Below the pieces are notes generated by a model. The model searched no databases. It saw only the letters and a program-made list of their open reading frames with translations, and was not told the origin of the DNA. Made by a program: the position numbers and the translations under genes. Positions 8,066 to 16,050 of a stretch of DNA of 56,083 nt are shown piece after piece. Where the stretch lies: the NCBI GenBank assembly GCA_945787335.1, contig CALZHR010000063.1, positions 1 to 56,083 of the forward strand. Reading direction: 5' to 3'. Source of the stretch: an uncultured Desulfuromonadales bacterium (GTDB lineage: Bacteria; Desulfobacterota; Desulfuromonadia; Desulfuromonadales; Geopsychrobacteraceae). The stretch's first letter is position 1. Every line of letters begins with the position of its first letter.

Positions 8066-9391
8066 TTAAAACCGGTAGCTCAGCTGGATGCTGGCGATAT
8101 CGACGGAGTTTTCGTATTCGCCGACCAGCGAGCCAAGATTCGGATTCTCGGCAACGGTTTTGTTGATATCTGAATCAGAAACAAACAGGTGCGCATAGCC
8201 GAAGTCGAAGACCAGGTTTTCATTGATCGTGTAGCCGGCCCCGAGAGAAATCCAGTAGCGGTCTTCGCCGGGGATCCGCGGTGTCCGGAGTTCGGCGCTC
8301 GGGATCGGGGTTTCATCGAAGGCCAGGCCGCCGCGCAGGGTCAGAGTCTCGCTGTAATAATAGCTGGCACCGAGCGAAACCCGCCAGGTGTCGTCCCAGT
8401 TTTCGTCGGTTCTAGTAAAGGGGGCGCCACCGATTCCAGCACCTTCAAAATTAAGGACCAGTTTGTCAAAGGAGCTCCAGCCGGTCCAGGTCACATCGCC
8501 CATCAACGCTAATTTGTCGTTGAGCTTGTGGTAGAGGCTCAGGGAAGCCGTCGCCGGCAGGGTGATCTTGCCGTTGACGCCCTGGTTGGCAAACAGCGCC
8601 TGGGCCATCATGCTGGGCGCAAATGCCGCCGGCAGGGCCGTTTTGGTCGTGCCTTCAAGCTCGTGCTTGATTTCCGAACGATAGGCGAAGCCGATGCGGG
8701 TAGCGTTGTTGAATTCATAAAGCAGGCCCAGGTTAAACCCGAGCGACCAGTCATCGGCCTCGTTTTCGACAAAGACATCGGTTGCCGGGCTGCTGAACGG
8801 CGATGCCGCCAGCGCCCGGCCATCGACCATGCTGGAGAGGGTTGCTTCGATATACTGGACATTGACACCCGCTCCGACGCTGAAGTTCTCGTTGACCTTA
8901 TAGGCGAGCGAGGGGTTGATGTTGATGGTGGTCACCGCCGATTCGACCCCGTGGTAGCGGCCGATCCAGGTTCGCCCGTATTCCGTCGAGAGGGCGAAGG
9001 GGGCATTGACGCCCAGGCCGACGGCCCAGCTGTCGTTGAGACGGTTGAGATAGTAGAGGTTCGGCACCAGGCCGGTTTCGCCGGCATCGCCGCCATTTCC
9101 TCCGCTGATCGCGTTGCCCGAGGAATTCATGGCGCTGCTGGCCTTGAACTCGGCCGAGGGAACAATGAGATGCCCGGCGCCGATCAGCTGTTGGCCTTCG
9201 AGCCGCATCATGCCGGCAGGATTGAAAAAGATCGTGGTCGCGTCCTCCGCCCCGGCCGCGCCGCCGGCAAAGGCATTGCCCAGCCCGGAGACCGACTGTT
9301 CGATAATCGCAAACCCCGCTGCCAGTGACGAGGTCGCTAGTGCGGCAACCAGTAGAAGAGACACAACGACAGAACCCAGTTTTGCGTACAT
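8066..9391 (-). CDS. fadL: FadL-family outer membrane long-chain fatty acid transporter
   Basis: This 441-residue outer-membrane beta-barrel of the OmpP1/FadL/TodX family would admit long-chain fatty acids or other hydrophobic compounds. A cleavable signal peptide covers about residues 1-24 (hydrophobic core VVVSLLLVAALATSSLA). The mature N-terminal hatch carries the family hallmark GLGNAFAGGAAGAEDATTIFFNPAGM. The rest is alternating amphipathic strands ending in an aromatic residue (LSYRF). It has its own promoter and terminator but shares the operator sequence of the downstream beta-oxidation operon, so uptake and degradation are probably co-regulated. A second, more distant FadL paralog lies at 51939-53213. 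Confidence 0.92.
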   Translation of the reverse strand: MYAKLGSVVVSLLLVAALATSSLAAGFAIIEQSVSGLGNAFAGGAAGAEDATTIFFNPAGMMRLEGQQLIGAGHLIVPSAEFKASSAMNSSGNAISGGNGGDAGETGLVPNLYYLNRLNDSWAVGLGVNAPFALSTEYGRTWIGRYHGVESAVTTININPSLAYKVNENFSVGAGVNVQYIEATLSSMVDGRALAASPFSSPATDVFVENEADDWSLGFNLGLLYEFNNATRIGFAYRSEIKHELEGTTKTALPAAFAPSMMAQALFANQGVNGKITLPATASLSLYHKLNDKLALMGDVTWTGWSSFDKLVLNFEGAGIGGAPFTRTDENWDDTWRVSLGASYYYSETLTLRGGLAFDETPIPSAELRTPRIPGEDRYWISLGAGYTINENLVFDFGYAHLFVSDSDINKTVAENPNLGSLVGEYENSVDIASIQLSYRF

Positions 9392-9469
9392 CGTCCACTC
9401 CTTTCAGGTGGGCTTGAGCGCCCGGCAAGAAACATCTCGACAGTCAATTCAGGTCAGTTTCAGTGTCTG

Positions 9470-9498
9470 TCTATAGCCTACCTTTACGTACAGGTCAA
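9470..9498 (-). promoter_or_regulatory. Sigma70 promoter and operator of fadL
   Basis: On the minus strand TTGACC (9498-9493) and TATAGA (9475-9470) are separated by exactly 17 bp. The 16-bp imperfect palindrome TTTACGTACAGGTCAA (plus strand, 9483-9498) covers the -35 and half of the spacer, an arrangement expected for a repressor. The same palindrome lies upstream of the ligase gene at 8001-8016. Confidence 0.7.
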
Positions 9499-9607
9499 CA
9501 TTAAATAGAACGTCATTATATAAAATTCTGGGTGATTATTGTAATATTAGCAAACTCCTGCCTCTCGTCCAGCGAAGCAGTTTCCTTTCGTCGGACCGGC
9601 TGCTTTC

Positions 9608-9636
9608 TTGACAGTGTCGAGTGGCTGTGATAACGA
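9608..9636 (+). promoter_or_regulatory. Probable sigma70 promoter of hemL
   Basis: TTGACA at 9608-9613 is a perfect -35 box and TAACGA at 9631-9636 lies 17 bp downstream. The transcript would start about 70 bases before the hemL ATG. The rest of the 323-base gap between the divergent fadL and hemL genes holds the fadL promoter and no credible gene. Confidence 0.55.
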
Positions 9637-9714
9637 AGGCGGACTGATCTTTAAACAGGAAATAATCCGGTTTTCTTTCGGCAGCTAAACCCACAGACAT
9701 CTCCAGGGAGTGCT

Positions 9715-10998
9715 ATGAATCATCAGAAATCTGAAGCCTTGTTCGCGCAGGCCAAAACCGTCATCCCGGGCGGGGTGAACAGTCCGGTCCGGGCTTTCAA
9801 GTCGGTTGGCTGCAACCCGATTTTTATCGAGAAAGCCTCCGGCAGTAAAATCTATGATGCCGATGGCAACGCGTATATCGATTACGTCGGCTCCTGGGGG
9901 CCGATGATTCTCGGCCACTGTCATCCGAAGGTGGTCGAGGCGATTCAGCAGACGGCGGCCAGCGGCGCCTCCTTTGGTGCCCCGACCGCCCGCGAAACCG
10001 AGCTGGCCGAGCTGGTTCGCGAGGCGTATCCGAACATCGAAAAGGTGCGGATGGTCTCTTCCGGCACCGAAGCGACCATGAGCGCCATCCGGCTGGCACG
10101 CGGTTACACCGGCCGCGACAAGATCCTCAAGTTTGATGGCTGCTACCATGGGCACGCCGATTCATTGCTGGTGAAGGCCGGCAGCGGCCTGGCGACCTTC
10201 GGTGTGCCGACCTCGCCAGGGGTCCCGGCCGATTTTGCCAAGTACACCCTGACCGCCACCTACAACGATCTCGCTGAAGTCAAGCAGATGGTCGCCGCGA
10301 ACAAGGGGGAGATTGCCTGCATCATCCTCGAGCCGATCGCCGGTAACATGGGCTGCGTCGGGCCGGTTCCCGGCTTTCTCGAGGGGTTGCGCGAACTCTG
10401 CACGGCCGAAGGGATTGTGCTGATCATCGATGAAGTGATGACCGGTTTCCGGGTCGCCTTCGGTGGCGCCCAGGAGCGCTTCAATGTGCGCGGCGACCTG
10501 GTCTGCCTCGGCAAGATCATCGGCGGTGGGCTGCCGGTCGGCGCCTTTGGCGGCAAGCAGGAGATCATGGACTCCCTCTCCCCGGAGGGTGGCGTTTATC
10601 AGGCCGGGACCCTGTCGGGCAACCCGCTGGCGATGAGCGCCGGGATCGCCACCCTGCAGCTGCTTAAAGAAGAGGGTTTCTACCAGCAGATCGAAGAGAA
10701 GAGCGCTTACCTGGAGAAGGGCCTGCTGCAGGCCGCGGGCAGCTCCGGTCTGGCCACCTGCTGGCAGCGGGTCGGCGGCATGTTCTGTACCTATTTCCAG
10801 GCCGGGCCGGTCAACTCTTTCGCCGATGCGGCCAAGAGCGACACCGAGACCTTCGGCAGGTTCTTCCGCAACATGCTCGATAACGGCATCAATCTGGCAC
10901 CCTCACAGTTCGAGGCGGGCTTTATGAGTATTGCCCATTCGACCGAGGACCTGGACAAAACGATCGCCGCGGCGGAGAACTCTTTCGCCGCATTATAG
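9715..10998 (+). CDS. hemL: Glutamate-1-semialdehyde 2,1-aminomutase
   Basis: This 427-residue PLP enzyme converts glutamate-1-semialdehyde to 5-aminolevulinate, the committed tetrapyrrole precursor of the C5 pathway. Family landmarks include [11 protein letters not shown] near the N-terminus, [16 protein letters not shown] for cofactor phosphate binding, and the PLP lysine in [17 protein letters not shown] near residue 265. Length matches the family. AGGGAG precedes the ATG. Heme supply is relevant in this window because at least 27 CxxCH heme sites are encoded nearby, though no shared operon is visible. A terminator is not obvious before the ATP synthase genes 130 bp downstream. Confidence 0.96.
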   Translation: MNHQKSEALFAQAKTVIPGGVNSPVRAFKSVGCNPIFIEKASGSKIYDADGNAYIDYVGSWGPMILGHCHPKVVEAIQQTAASGASFGAPTARETELAELVREAYPNIEKVRMVSSGTEATMSAIRLARGYTGRDKILKFDGCYHGHADSLLVKAGSGLATFGVPTSPGVPADFAKYTLTATYNDLAEVKQMVAANKGEIACIILEPIAGNMGCVGPVPGFLEGLRELCTAEGIVLIIDEVMTGFRVAFGGAQERFNVRGDLVCLGKIIGGGLPVGAFGGKQEIMDSLSPEGGVYQAGTLSGNPLAMSAGIATLQLLKEEGFYQQIEEKSAYLEKGLLQAAGSSGLATCWQRVGGMFCTYFQAGPVNSFADAAKSDTETFGRFFRNMLDNGINLAPSQFEAGFMSIAHSTEDLDKTIAAAENSFAAL

Positions 10999-11059
10999 AA
11001 ACTGACAGAGCCCCTCGGCAGAGTCGTGTTGCACGCGTTGCATAATCGCCAGATTGCGG

Positions 11060-11088
11060 TTGACTTGGCGGGGGCACTATGGTATTCA
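11060..11088 (+). promoter_or_regulatory. Probable sigma70 promoter of the atpZ-atpI-atpB-atpE genes
   Basis: TTGACT (11060-11065) and TATTCA (11083-11088) are spaced by 17 bp in the hemL-atpZ gap. Two GTTGCA hexamers at 11028 and 11037 lie just upstream. They match the half-site seen at other control regions in this window, but they may be coincidental. Confidence 0.45.
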
Positions 11089-11131
11089 AGATCCGCTTTT
11101 ACGGCAGAGTGTATGCTGTATACAATTCAAA

Positions 11132-11401
11132 ATGGCTGAAGACAAACGTCAACTTTTCAGATCACTCGGCTTTTTGTCGAGCGTCGGGATCTCCATGGTC
11201 GCCGCGACCTTCATCGGTCTGGCCATGGGCTACTATCTCGACAAGTGGCTCGGCACCGATCCCTGGTTGACGCTGGCTTTTTTGATGTTGGGGATTGTTT
11301 CCGGCTTCCGCAACATTTATATTCTGACGGCGCGGGAGCTGCGCAGGCAGCAGCGCAGTGATGAGAAAGACTCGGACGAAGCCGGTGACGGACAGGGATG
11401 A
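11132..11401 (+). CDS. atpZ: AtpZ/AtpI-family ATP synthase accessory protein
   Basis: This 89-residue inner membrane protein has two predicted transmembrane helices (about residues 14-36 and 44-66, separated by LDKWLGTDPW). It belongs to the small AtpZ/AtpI family encoded ahead of Fo genes, which has been linked to ion supply or assembly of the ATP synthase. I use the ATG at 11132 (MAEDKRQLF). An upstream TTG would add 26 residues that look unlike the family. No clear Shine-Dalgarno precedes the ATG. The charged C-terminal tail overlaps the start of the next gene. Confidence 0.8.
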   Translation: MAEDKRQLFRSLGFLSSVGISMVAATFIGLAMGYYLDKWLGTDPWLTLAFLMLGIVSGFRNIYILTARELRRQQRSDEKDSDEAGDGQG

Positions 11402-11750
11402 CCAACTGCTGGCGAACATGGCCCGGCGCAACTGGTACATCCTGGCGCTGCTGGTTCTGGGCAGCCTGCTCTGGCGCTCTGTCTCCGTGACGCAAGGGGT
11501 GCTCGCTGGCGGACTGGTGGCGATCATCGCTTACGGCTGGCTTTATCGGTCGTTGGTAAAAACATTGGCGAATCCCGATCGGCGTGCCGCACGGGGTTTT
11601 CAAATGACTTATATCGTACGTTTGGCAGCACTTGGTACTGCTATCTTCCTGCTGATCGCCAAGGGAGGCGTGAACCCGGTCGCGTTGTCGGCAGGTTTGT
11701 CGGTGGTGGTCGTCAACATTATGTGGACGACCTTCCGGCGGATGATCTAA
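11361..11750 (+). CDS. atpI: ATP synthase subunit I (AtpI)
   Basis: This 129-residue membrane protein has four predicted helices (about residues 27-44, 47-65, 83-101 and 105-123) and matches the ATP synthase I family that helps assemble the c-ring. Its start overlaps the last 41 bases of atpZ in another frame. A GTG one codon upstream, or a GTG at 11385, are alternative starts. Position directly before atpB supports the call. The sequence is poorly conserved, as is normal for AtpI. Confidence 0.8.
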   Translation: MRKTRTKPVTDRDDQLLANMARRNWYILALLVLGSLLWRSVSVTQGVLAGGLVAIIAYGWLYRSLVKTLANPDRRAARGFQMTYIVRLAALGTAIFLLIAKGGVNPVALSAGLSVVVVNIMWTTFRRMI

Positions 11751-11766
11751 CGAGGAGATGTAAAAG

Positions 11767-12441
11767 ATGGTCCATCCTTTTTTAGTCCTTGAATGGCTTG
11801 AGCAGCAGCTTCACCTGCACCTGGGTCCGCACGTCACCTACACCTGGCTGGTGATGGTCATCCTGATTGTCGTGGCCTTTCTGGCTTCGCGCAGCATCAA
11901 CCTGGTGCCGACCGGCCTGCAGAACTTCATGGAAACCGTGGTCACCGGCGTCGAGGGGTTGATCGAGGACACCATGGGTGAAGAGGGCAAAGCCTACTTC
12001 CCGCTGATCGCCACCTTCGCACTGTTCATCCTGGTGTCGAACCTGATCGCACTGGTCCCCGGCCTCTACCCGCCGACCGCCAACTTGAACACCAACGCCG
12101 CGCTGGCGCTGACGGTGTTCGTTATGACCCATGTGATCGGCTTCAAGAAGCACGGACCGGCTTATCTGAAACACTTCATGGGGCCAATTTTGTGGCTGGC
12201 GCCGCTGATCTTCATTATTGAAATCATCGGTCACCTGGCCCGCCCGCTGTCCCTTTCCTTGCGTCTTTTCGGCAACATGTACGGCCACGAAATCGTGCTG
12301 ATGATCTTCCTGGCTCTGGTGCCGCTGTTTCTGCCGATCCCGATGATGCTGATGGGGGTGCTGATCGCCTTCATTCAGACCTTCGTCTTCACCCTGCTGG
12401 CGATGATCTATATTGCCGGGGCGCTGGAAGAAGCTCACTAA
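11767..12441 (+). CDS. atpB: F-type ATP synthase subunit a
   Basis: This 224-residue stator subunit forms the ion half-channels beside the c-ring. It has about five to six hydrophobic helices. The essential arginine lies in [15 protein letters not shown] near residue 162, and the C-terminal helix pair shows the conserved [23 protein letters not shown] ending. GAGGAG precedes the ATG. It is followed by atpE only. The F1 genes (atpFHAGDC) are absent, so the Fo cluster is split from F1, a layout known from Geobacter relatives. Confidence 0.95.
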   Translation: MVHPFLVLEWLEQQLHLHLGPHVTYTWLVMVILIVVAFLASRSINLVPTGLQNFMETVVTGVEGLIEDTMGEEGKAYFPLIATFALFILVSNLIALVPGLYPPTANLNTNAALALTVFVMTHVIGFKKHGPAYLKHFMGPILWLAPLIFIIEIIGHLARPLSLSLRLFGNMYGHEIVLMIFLALVPLFLPIPMMLMGVLIAFIQTFVFTLLAMIYIAGALEEAH

Positions 12442-12528
12442 TACGTTATTTACTCTTCGCAAGGGCGACGAGTTAAGTCCTATAGCTTATAGGAACAATC
12501 CATCCACAGAAAATGAAGGAGTAAAACA

Positions 12529-12795
12529 ATGGAATTTTTCGCATGGTGCATGATCGCTGCCGGTTTCGGCATGGCAATCGGTTCTTTCGGTACTGGCCTC
12601 GGTCAGGGTCTGGCGATCAAATCGGCCGTTGAGGGCGTTGCCCGCAATCCCGGCGCTTCCGGTAAAATCCTCACCACCATGATGATCGGTCTGGCGATGA
12701 TCGAGTCCCTGGCAATCTACGTCTTCGTTGTTGCCATGATCATCCTCTTCGCCAACCCGTTCACCGACCAGGTGATGCAGCTGCTGGCGAAATAA
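12529..12795 (+). CDS. atpE: F-type ATP synthase subunit c
   Basis: This 88-residue hairpin protein forms the rotor ring. Helix 1 carries [21 protein letters not shown] with the polar-loop RNP; helix 2 carries the ion-binding glutamate in [13 protein letters not shown]. Alignment by eye to the Ilyobacter tartaricus subunit places Gln26, Glu58, Ser59 and Tyr63 at the Na+-ligand positions Q32, E65, S66 and Y70, while V63 and T67 are replaced by Met and Leu. The ring could therefore be H+ or Na+ coupled. AAGGAG precedes the ATG and a strong terminator follows. Confidence 0.95.
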   Translation: MEFFAWCMIAAGFGMAIGSFGTGLGQGLAIKSAVEGVARNPGASGKILTTMMIGLAMIESLAIYVFVVAMIILFANPFTDQVMQLLAK

Positions 12796-12816
12796 TCGAC
12801 TTTACAAGTTGATGAG

Positions 12817-12852
12817 AAAAAGGGCGAACCCGAACGGGTTCGCCCTTTTTTT
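12817..12852 (+). terminator. Rho-independent terminator after atpE
   Basis: AGGGCGAACCCG and CGGGTTCGCCCT form a perfect 12-bp stem with an AA loop. It is preceded by A residues and followed by seven T residues, 26 bases after atpE. Confidence 0.95.
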
Positions 12853-13004
12853 ATTTGTTTTGCGTAGAAATGTTGCATTGCCGTTTGTTCAGGACGGATG
12901 GATTCGTTGGGTTTATTCCGTAAGTGACCGATTAAGGACTTAAAAATATCGATTTAAGGAAGGTGGAGATTGCACCCTCAGTGAAATCGCGCTATGATGC
13001 ATAT

Positions 13005-13030
13005 GTTGCAATTGCAATATTTATGTTGCA
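13005..13030. promoter_or_regulatory. GTTGCA dyad upstream of the sigma54 activator gene
   Basis: GTTGCAATTGCAAT (13005-13018) is a one-mismatch copy of the dyad GTTGCA-N2-TGCAAC. A further GTTGCA half-site follows at 13025-13030, 20 bp (two helical turns) later, and a lone half-site lies at 12872. The perfect form occurs at 15909-15922 ahead of a sigma54 promoter. The position 36-61 bases before the activator start codon suggests autoregulation. Confidence 0.55.
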
Positions 13031-13065
13031 TTTATCGTTTTTTTGATTTGGTTGGAGGCAGATAA

Positions 13066-14436
13066 ATGACCAGTCGTTACCTTGATCTCGATCAGCTCAT
13101 CCAGACCAGTCTCAGTCAACCGGAAAACGAAACTTACGTCAGTAAGACGATCCTCGACAGCGTCGCCGATGGGGTCATCTCGGTCGACCTGGACCGGCGG
13201 ATCACCTCGTTCAACCGCGCGGCTGAGCATATCACCGGTTTCTCGCGCTATGAGGTGATCGGCCGCCCCTGTTCGGAAATCTTCGGTTCCGAGGTCTGTG
13301 CAAACAGCTGCCCGGTGCTCGAAGCGATCGCTTCGGAAGAATCGGTCGTCAACCGAGAGTTTGAGATTGTCGATCGCCAGAAGCGCAAGGTGCCGATTTC
13401 GGTCAGCGCATCGGTGCTGCGCGACGGCATGGGGCAGGTGGTCGGAGCGGTCGAGACCTTTCGCGATTTGTCGACCATTGCCCAGATGCAGGAGCAGGTC
13501 AAGGAGCGTTACAGCTTTCAGGGGATCTACAGCCGCAATCCGGCCATGCACAGCCTGTTCAACGTGCTGCCCGACATCGCCGCCAGCGACGCGACGGTTC
13601 TGGTGCACGGCGACAGCGGCACCGGCAAGGAGCTGTTCGCCCGCGCGATCCACGACCTCAGTTCCCGTCGGGACGGGCCGCTGGTGATCGTCAACTGCGG
13701 CGCACTGCCTGAGCCGCTGCTCGAAGCTGAGATCTTCGGTGCCAAGCGCGGGGCCTATACCGGAGCGATGGAAAACCGTCCCGGGCGGCTTGAGATGGCC
13801 CAGGGCGGAACCCTGTTCCTCGATGAGATCGGCGACCTGCCGCTGGCCCTGCAGGTCAAGTTACTGCGGGTGTTGGAGAATCGCGAGTTTCAGCCGCTCG
13901 GCGCAAAGCATCCGCAGAAGGCGGATGTGCGCTTCATCACCGCGACCCACCGCCACATCGAAGCCATGGTCGAGGAAGGCAGCTTCCGCCGCGACCTGTA
14001 TTTTCGGATCAATGTCGTCGGTTTTACCATTCCCCCCTTGCGCGATCGCAAGGAAGACATTCCGCTGCTGATCGACCTGGCGATGAACCGGCTGAACAAG
14101 GAATATAACAAAAAGATTCGCGGTTTCAGCCCGGAAGCGATGCAGCAGCTGATGCAGCACGATTTCCCCGGAAATATCCGTGAGTTGCTGAACCTAGTCG
14201 AACAGACGGTGATCCTCTGTCGAAACGGCGAGATCGGCATCGATCTGCTGCCCGATTATCTGCAGGATGGTGGCAGTTCGGTTTCCCGCCGGCCGCGCGC
14301 GCGTGGCTGTCCGAGCGCCGAAGAGTTGGCCCGGGTACTGGACCGCTATCACGGCAATCGCCAGCTGGTGGCGCAGGAATTCGGGGTCGAACGGACAACC
14401 CTCTGGCGCTGGATGAAGCGCCTGGACCTGACCTGA
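13066..14436 (+). CDS. Sigma54-dependent transcriptional activator with PAS sensor domain
   Basis: This 456-residue bacterial enhancer-binding protein remodels sigma54 RNA polymerase using ATP. A PAS domain covers about residues 25-138 and contains Cys69, Cys78 and Cys82 ([18 protein letters not shown]), a spacing that could hold a metal or iron-sulfur cluster. The AAA+ domain spans about 150-380, with Walker A GDSGTGKE (182-189), Walker B TLFLDEI (249-255) and the sigma54-contact loop GAYTGA (229-234), where Tyr replaces the usual Phe. A Fis-type helix-turn-helix ([20 protein letters not shown]) ends the protein. There is no receiver domain, so the signal is probably sensed directly. GGAGG precedes the ATG by 7 bases. 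A matching sigma54 promoter and dyads lie 2.9 kb downstream. Confidence 0.93.
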   Translation: MTSRYLDLDQLIQTSLSQPENETYVSKTILDSVADGVISVDLDRRITSFNRAAEHITGFSRYEVIGRPCSEIFGSEVCANSCPVLEAIASEESVVNREFEIVDRQKRKVPISVSASVLRDGMGQVVGAVETFRDLSTIAQMQEQVKERYSFQGIYSRNPAMHSLFNVLPDIAASDATVLVHGDSGTGKELFARAIHDLSSRRDGPLVIVNCGALPEPLLEAEIFGAKRGAYTGAMENRPGRLEMAQGGTLFLDEIGDLPLALQVKLLRVLENREFQPLGAKHPQKADVRFITATHRHIEAMVEEGSFRRDLYFRINVVGFTIPPLRDRKEDIPLLIDLAMNRLNKEYNKKIRGFSPEAMQQLMQHDFPGNIRELLNLVEQTVILCRNGEIGIDLLPDYLQDGGSSVSRRPRARGCPSAEELARVLDRYHGNRQLVAQEFGVERTTLWRWMKRLDLT

Positions 14437-14437
14437 A

Positions 14438-14477
14438 AAAAAGCGGCGGTCTCGCTAGTCGAGACCGCCGCTTTTTT
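14438..14477. terminator. Bidirectional terminator between convergent genes
   Basis: GCGGCGGTCTCG and CGAGACCGCCGC form a perfect 12-bp stem around CTAGT. Seven A residues lie on the left and six T residues on the right, so it works in both directions. It serves the activator gene and the convergent PEGA gene. Confidence 0.95.
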
Positions 14478-14481
14478 CTTC

Positions 14482-15543
14482 CTAGCGGATGCTCATAAAG
14501 ACCCGCCCTTCGCCTTTGCCGTAGCCGGACGAGTCGGGGTCGTAGCGAAGTTTGATAACGATGTCGTTGTAGAGTTTGAACTTGCTGGTGCTCAGGTCGC
14601 TGCTGTTCAGTTTGCCGCGACGAATATGCTTTCCGTAGCGAAAGACATAGTCTCCCTCGAAATAGGTTCCGATCAGCTGAGATTCGCGCGCCTTGAGGTT
14701 CTTGATCTCCAGCGTCACCTTGTCGTAGGGCAGTTTATAAAAACGCACCAGCTTCGGATCGAGTTTCATGGAGTTGTAGTAATAGGTCCGATTGGTCTTG
14801 TACATATACTCGACCGGGACAATGGTGAAGACCGTATCCCGGGCATTGAGGATCTGCCGCCGCTCTTCGGCACTGTAGACCTTGAGCCGCTCTCTGGTGA
14901 TGCGTTCGTGCTCTTCTTCGGTCTGCCGCTCGGCTTTTTCCTCTGCGGCGCTCTGCATGCGTTCGGTCTTCGATTTTTCCTTCCGCCATTTATCAATCAG
15001 CTTGTTCTCTGCAAAATCGGCGATCAATTTGCCGGTTTCACCATCTTCGACCCGAAAACTCCCTGAGAGGGTCTTTCCCGCCAGTTTGAACTCCACCTGA
15101 TAACTGCCGATCGCCACGTCAAGGTAGCTGGCCGGAGTCTGAGTCAGCTGCTGGCCATTGACAAATATGGTTGCGCCGCTGGGGATGCTGGCGAACTGGA
15201 CGTTGCCATAACCCCTGTCGACCGACGGCTGCTCAAGAGTGCCGCTGAACTGGGCCGGTTGCGGATCCTCAAAATAAAACCATTTGATCAGCGGGGTGAG
15301 TTCGTCGACGACAAAGCTCCAGTTCTGCGACATGGTCCCATCGAGGCTGGTGACGCTGATGCTGTGCTCGCCGATCGGGATATCGGGGTCGGTGTAAGGG
15401 GTGTGGCCGACAAAGATACCGTTCAGGTAAACATTTTGCCCATCGGGGATGGTGTAGATCTCGATCACCCCGGTTTCGGCTCTGGCCGGCCCGACGCAAA
15501 ACATCATCAGTAAGAAGAGGAGCAGCAGCGTGCGATTGGGCAT
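14482..15543 (-). CDS. Exported PEGA-domain protein
   Basis: This 353-residue predicted periplasmic or surface protein has a signal peptide at about residues 1-22 (PNRTLLLLFLLMMFCVGPARA). Two PEGA-type beta repeats follow: GVIEIYTIPDGQNVYLNGIFVG at about residues 25-70 and GNVQFASIPSGATIFVNGQQL at about 110-165. A charged, probably coiled-coil stretch (about 190-240, rich in Lys, Glu, Arg) precedes a C-terminal domain of unknown type. I start at the ATG at 15543, because the upstream extension would hide the signal peptide. A good sigma70 promoter lies upstream. The molecular role is unknown; PEGA repeats occur in surface-layer and envelope proteins. Confidence 0.8.
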   Translation of the reverse strand: MPNRTLLLLFLLMMFCVGPARAETGVIEIYTIPDGQNVYLNGIFVGHTPYTDPDIPIGEHSISVTSLDGTMSQNWSFVVDELTPLIKWFYFEDPQPAQFSGTLEQPSVDRGYGNVQFASIPSGATIFVNGQQLTQTPASYLDVAIGSYQVEFKLAGKTLSGSFRVEDGETGKLIADFAENKLIDKWRKEKSKTERMQSAAEEKAERQTEEEHERITRERLKVYSAEERRQILNARDTVFTIVPVEYMYKTNRTYYYNSMKLDPKLVRFYKLPYDKVTLEIKNLKARESQLIGTYFEGDYVFRYGKHIRRGKLNSSDLSTSKFKLYNDIVIKLRYDPDSSGYGKGEGRVFMSIR

Positions 15544-15629
15544 CAACGGGTCTCCAGAACTGAGCAGCAAAGACAAATCTCTGCAGAAAGGGCGGACTAT
15601 TAATTAGAAGCCTTAGGGCGTGTGAATGA

Positions 15630-15658
15630 AAATTAACCTGTCGATCTGCAGATGTCAA
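15630..15658 (-). promoter_or_regulatory. Sigma70 promoter of the PEGA gene
   Basis: On the minus strand a perfect TTGACA (15658-15653) and TAATTT (15635-15630) are separated by 17 bp. The start codon is about 80 bases downstream. Confidence 0.65.
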
Positions 15659-15731
15659 CCAGAGCTTATGCACCCAGGGGTCGCGACAGGCTGTGGAGAC
15701 GGGTGAGTGAGGAGAGCTGCTGCTGGTTCGG

Positions 15732-15775
15732 GTTGCAGATGTTGCATGCAATGCAATGCAACCCCTGAATGCAAC
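15732..15775. promoter_or_regulatory. Cluster of GTTGCA/TGCAAC half-sites
   Basis: GTTGCA occurs at 15732 and 15741, and TGCAAC at 15757 and 15770, with TGCAAT between them. Together they form nested dyads. The cluster is about 270 bp upstream of the sigma54 promoter and about 75 bp behind the PEGA promoter. It is probably a secondary binding region for the same regulator that binds 15909-15922. Confidence 0.5.
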
Positions 15776-15908
15776 GGACAAGCGAAGCGTGATCGCAAAT
15801 GATATCTAACTCACTGAAAAGATGAGAAAAGGTTTCGCTTGTGATGACGCAGAAAACACTAAGGGGAAATAATTCACCCATCTGGTTGGAGGATTTGGAG
15901 CCTCTGGC

Positions 15909-15922
15909 GTTGCAAGTGCAAC
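15909..15922. promoter_or_regulatory. Perfect dyad GTTGCA-AG-TGCAAC, candidate upstream activator site
   Basis: GTTGCAAGTGCAAC is a perfect 14-bp inverted repeat centred about 120 bp upstream of the -12 element at 16034-16038, a typical enhancer distance for sigma54 activators. Near copies lie at 13005-13018 and in the 15732-15775 cluster. The likeliest binder is the product of the activator gene at 13066. Confidence 0.6.
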
Positions 15923-16022
15923 AGTTAGAGCTTGTTTATAATTAGTCGAGCAAGAAGTCGGATTGATTGATAAGTAATTGAAAGTATTGAAAAAATAAAA
16001 AAAATATACATCTCGAGTTATT

Positions 16023-16038
16023 TGGCACAGCTGTTGGA
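16023..16038 (+). promoter_or_regulatory. Sigma54 (-24/-12) promoter of the module 1 operon
   Basis: TGGCAC-AGCTG-TTGGA fits the consensus TGGCAC-N5-TTGCW except for G in place of C in the -12 box, and keeps the -24 element exactly. Transcription would begin near 16048-16050, immediately before the first ATG at 16051. This gives an almost leaderless first gene, unless a downstream start is used. Confidence 0.75.
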
Positions 16039-16050
16039 ATATAGAGCGGC

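Larger units (their letters stand above)
15544..16050. other. Divergent control region between the PEGA gene and the module 1 operon
   Basis: This 507-base gap holds no credible gene. It contains the sigma70 promoter of the PEGA gene, two groups of GTTGCA/TGCAAC repeats (15732-15775 and 15909-15922), an AT-rich segment at 15980-16020 that could bend, and a sigma54 -24/-12 promoter. The arrangement is that of an enhancer-driven sigma54 regulatory region. Confidence 0.7.
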
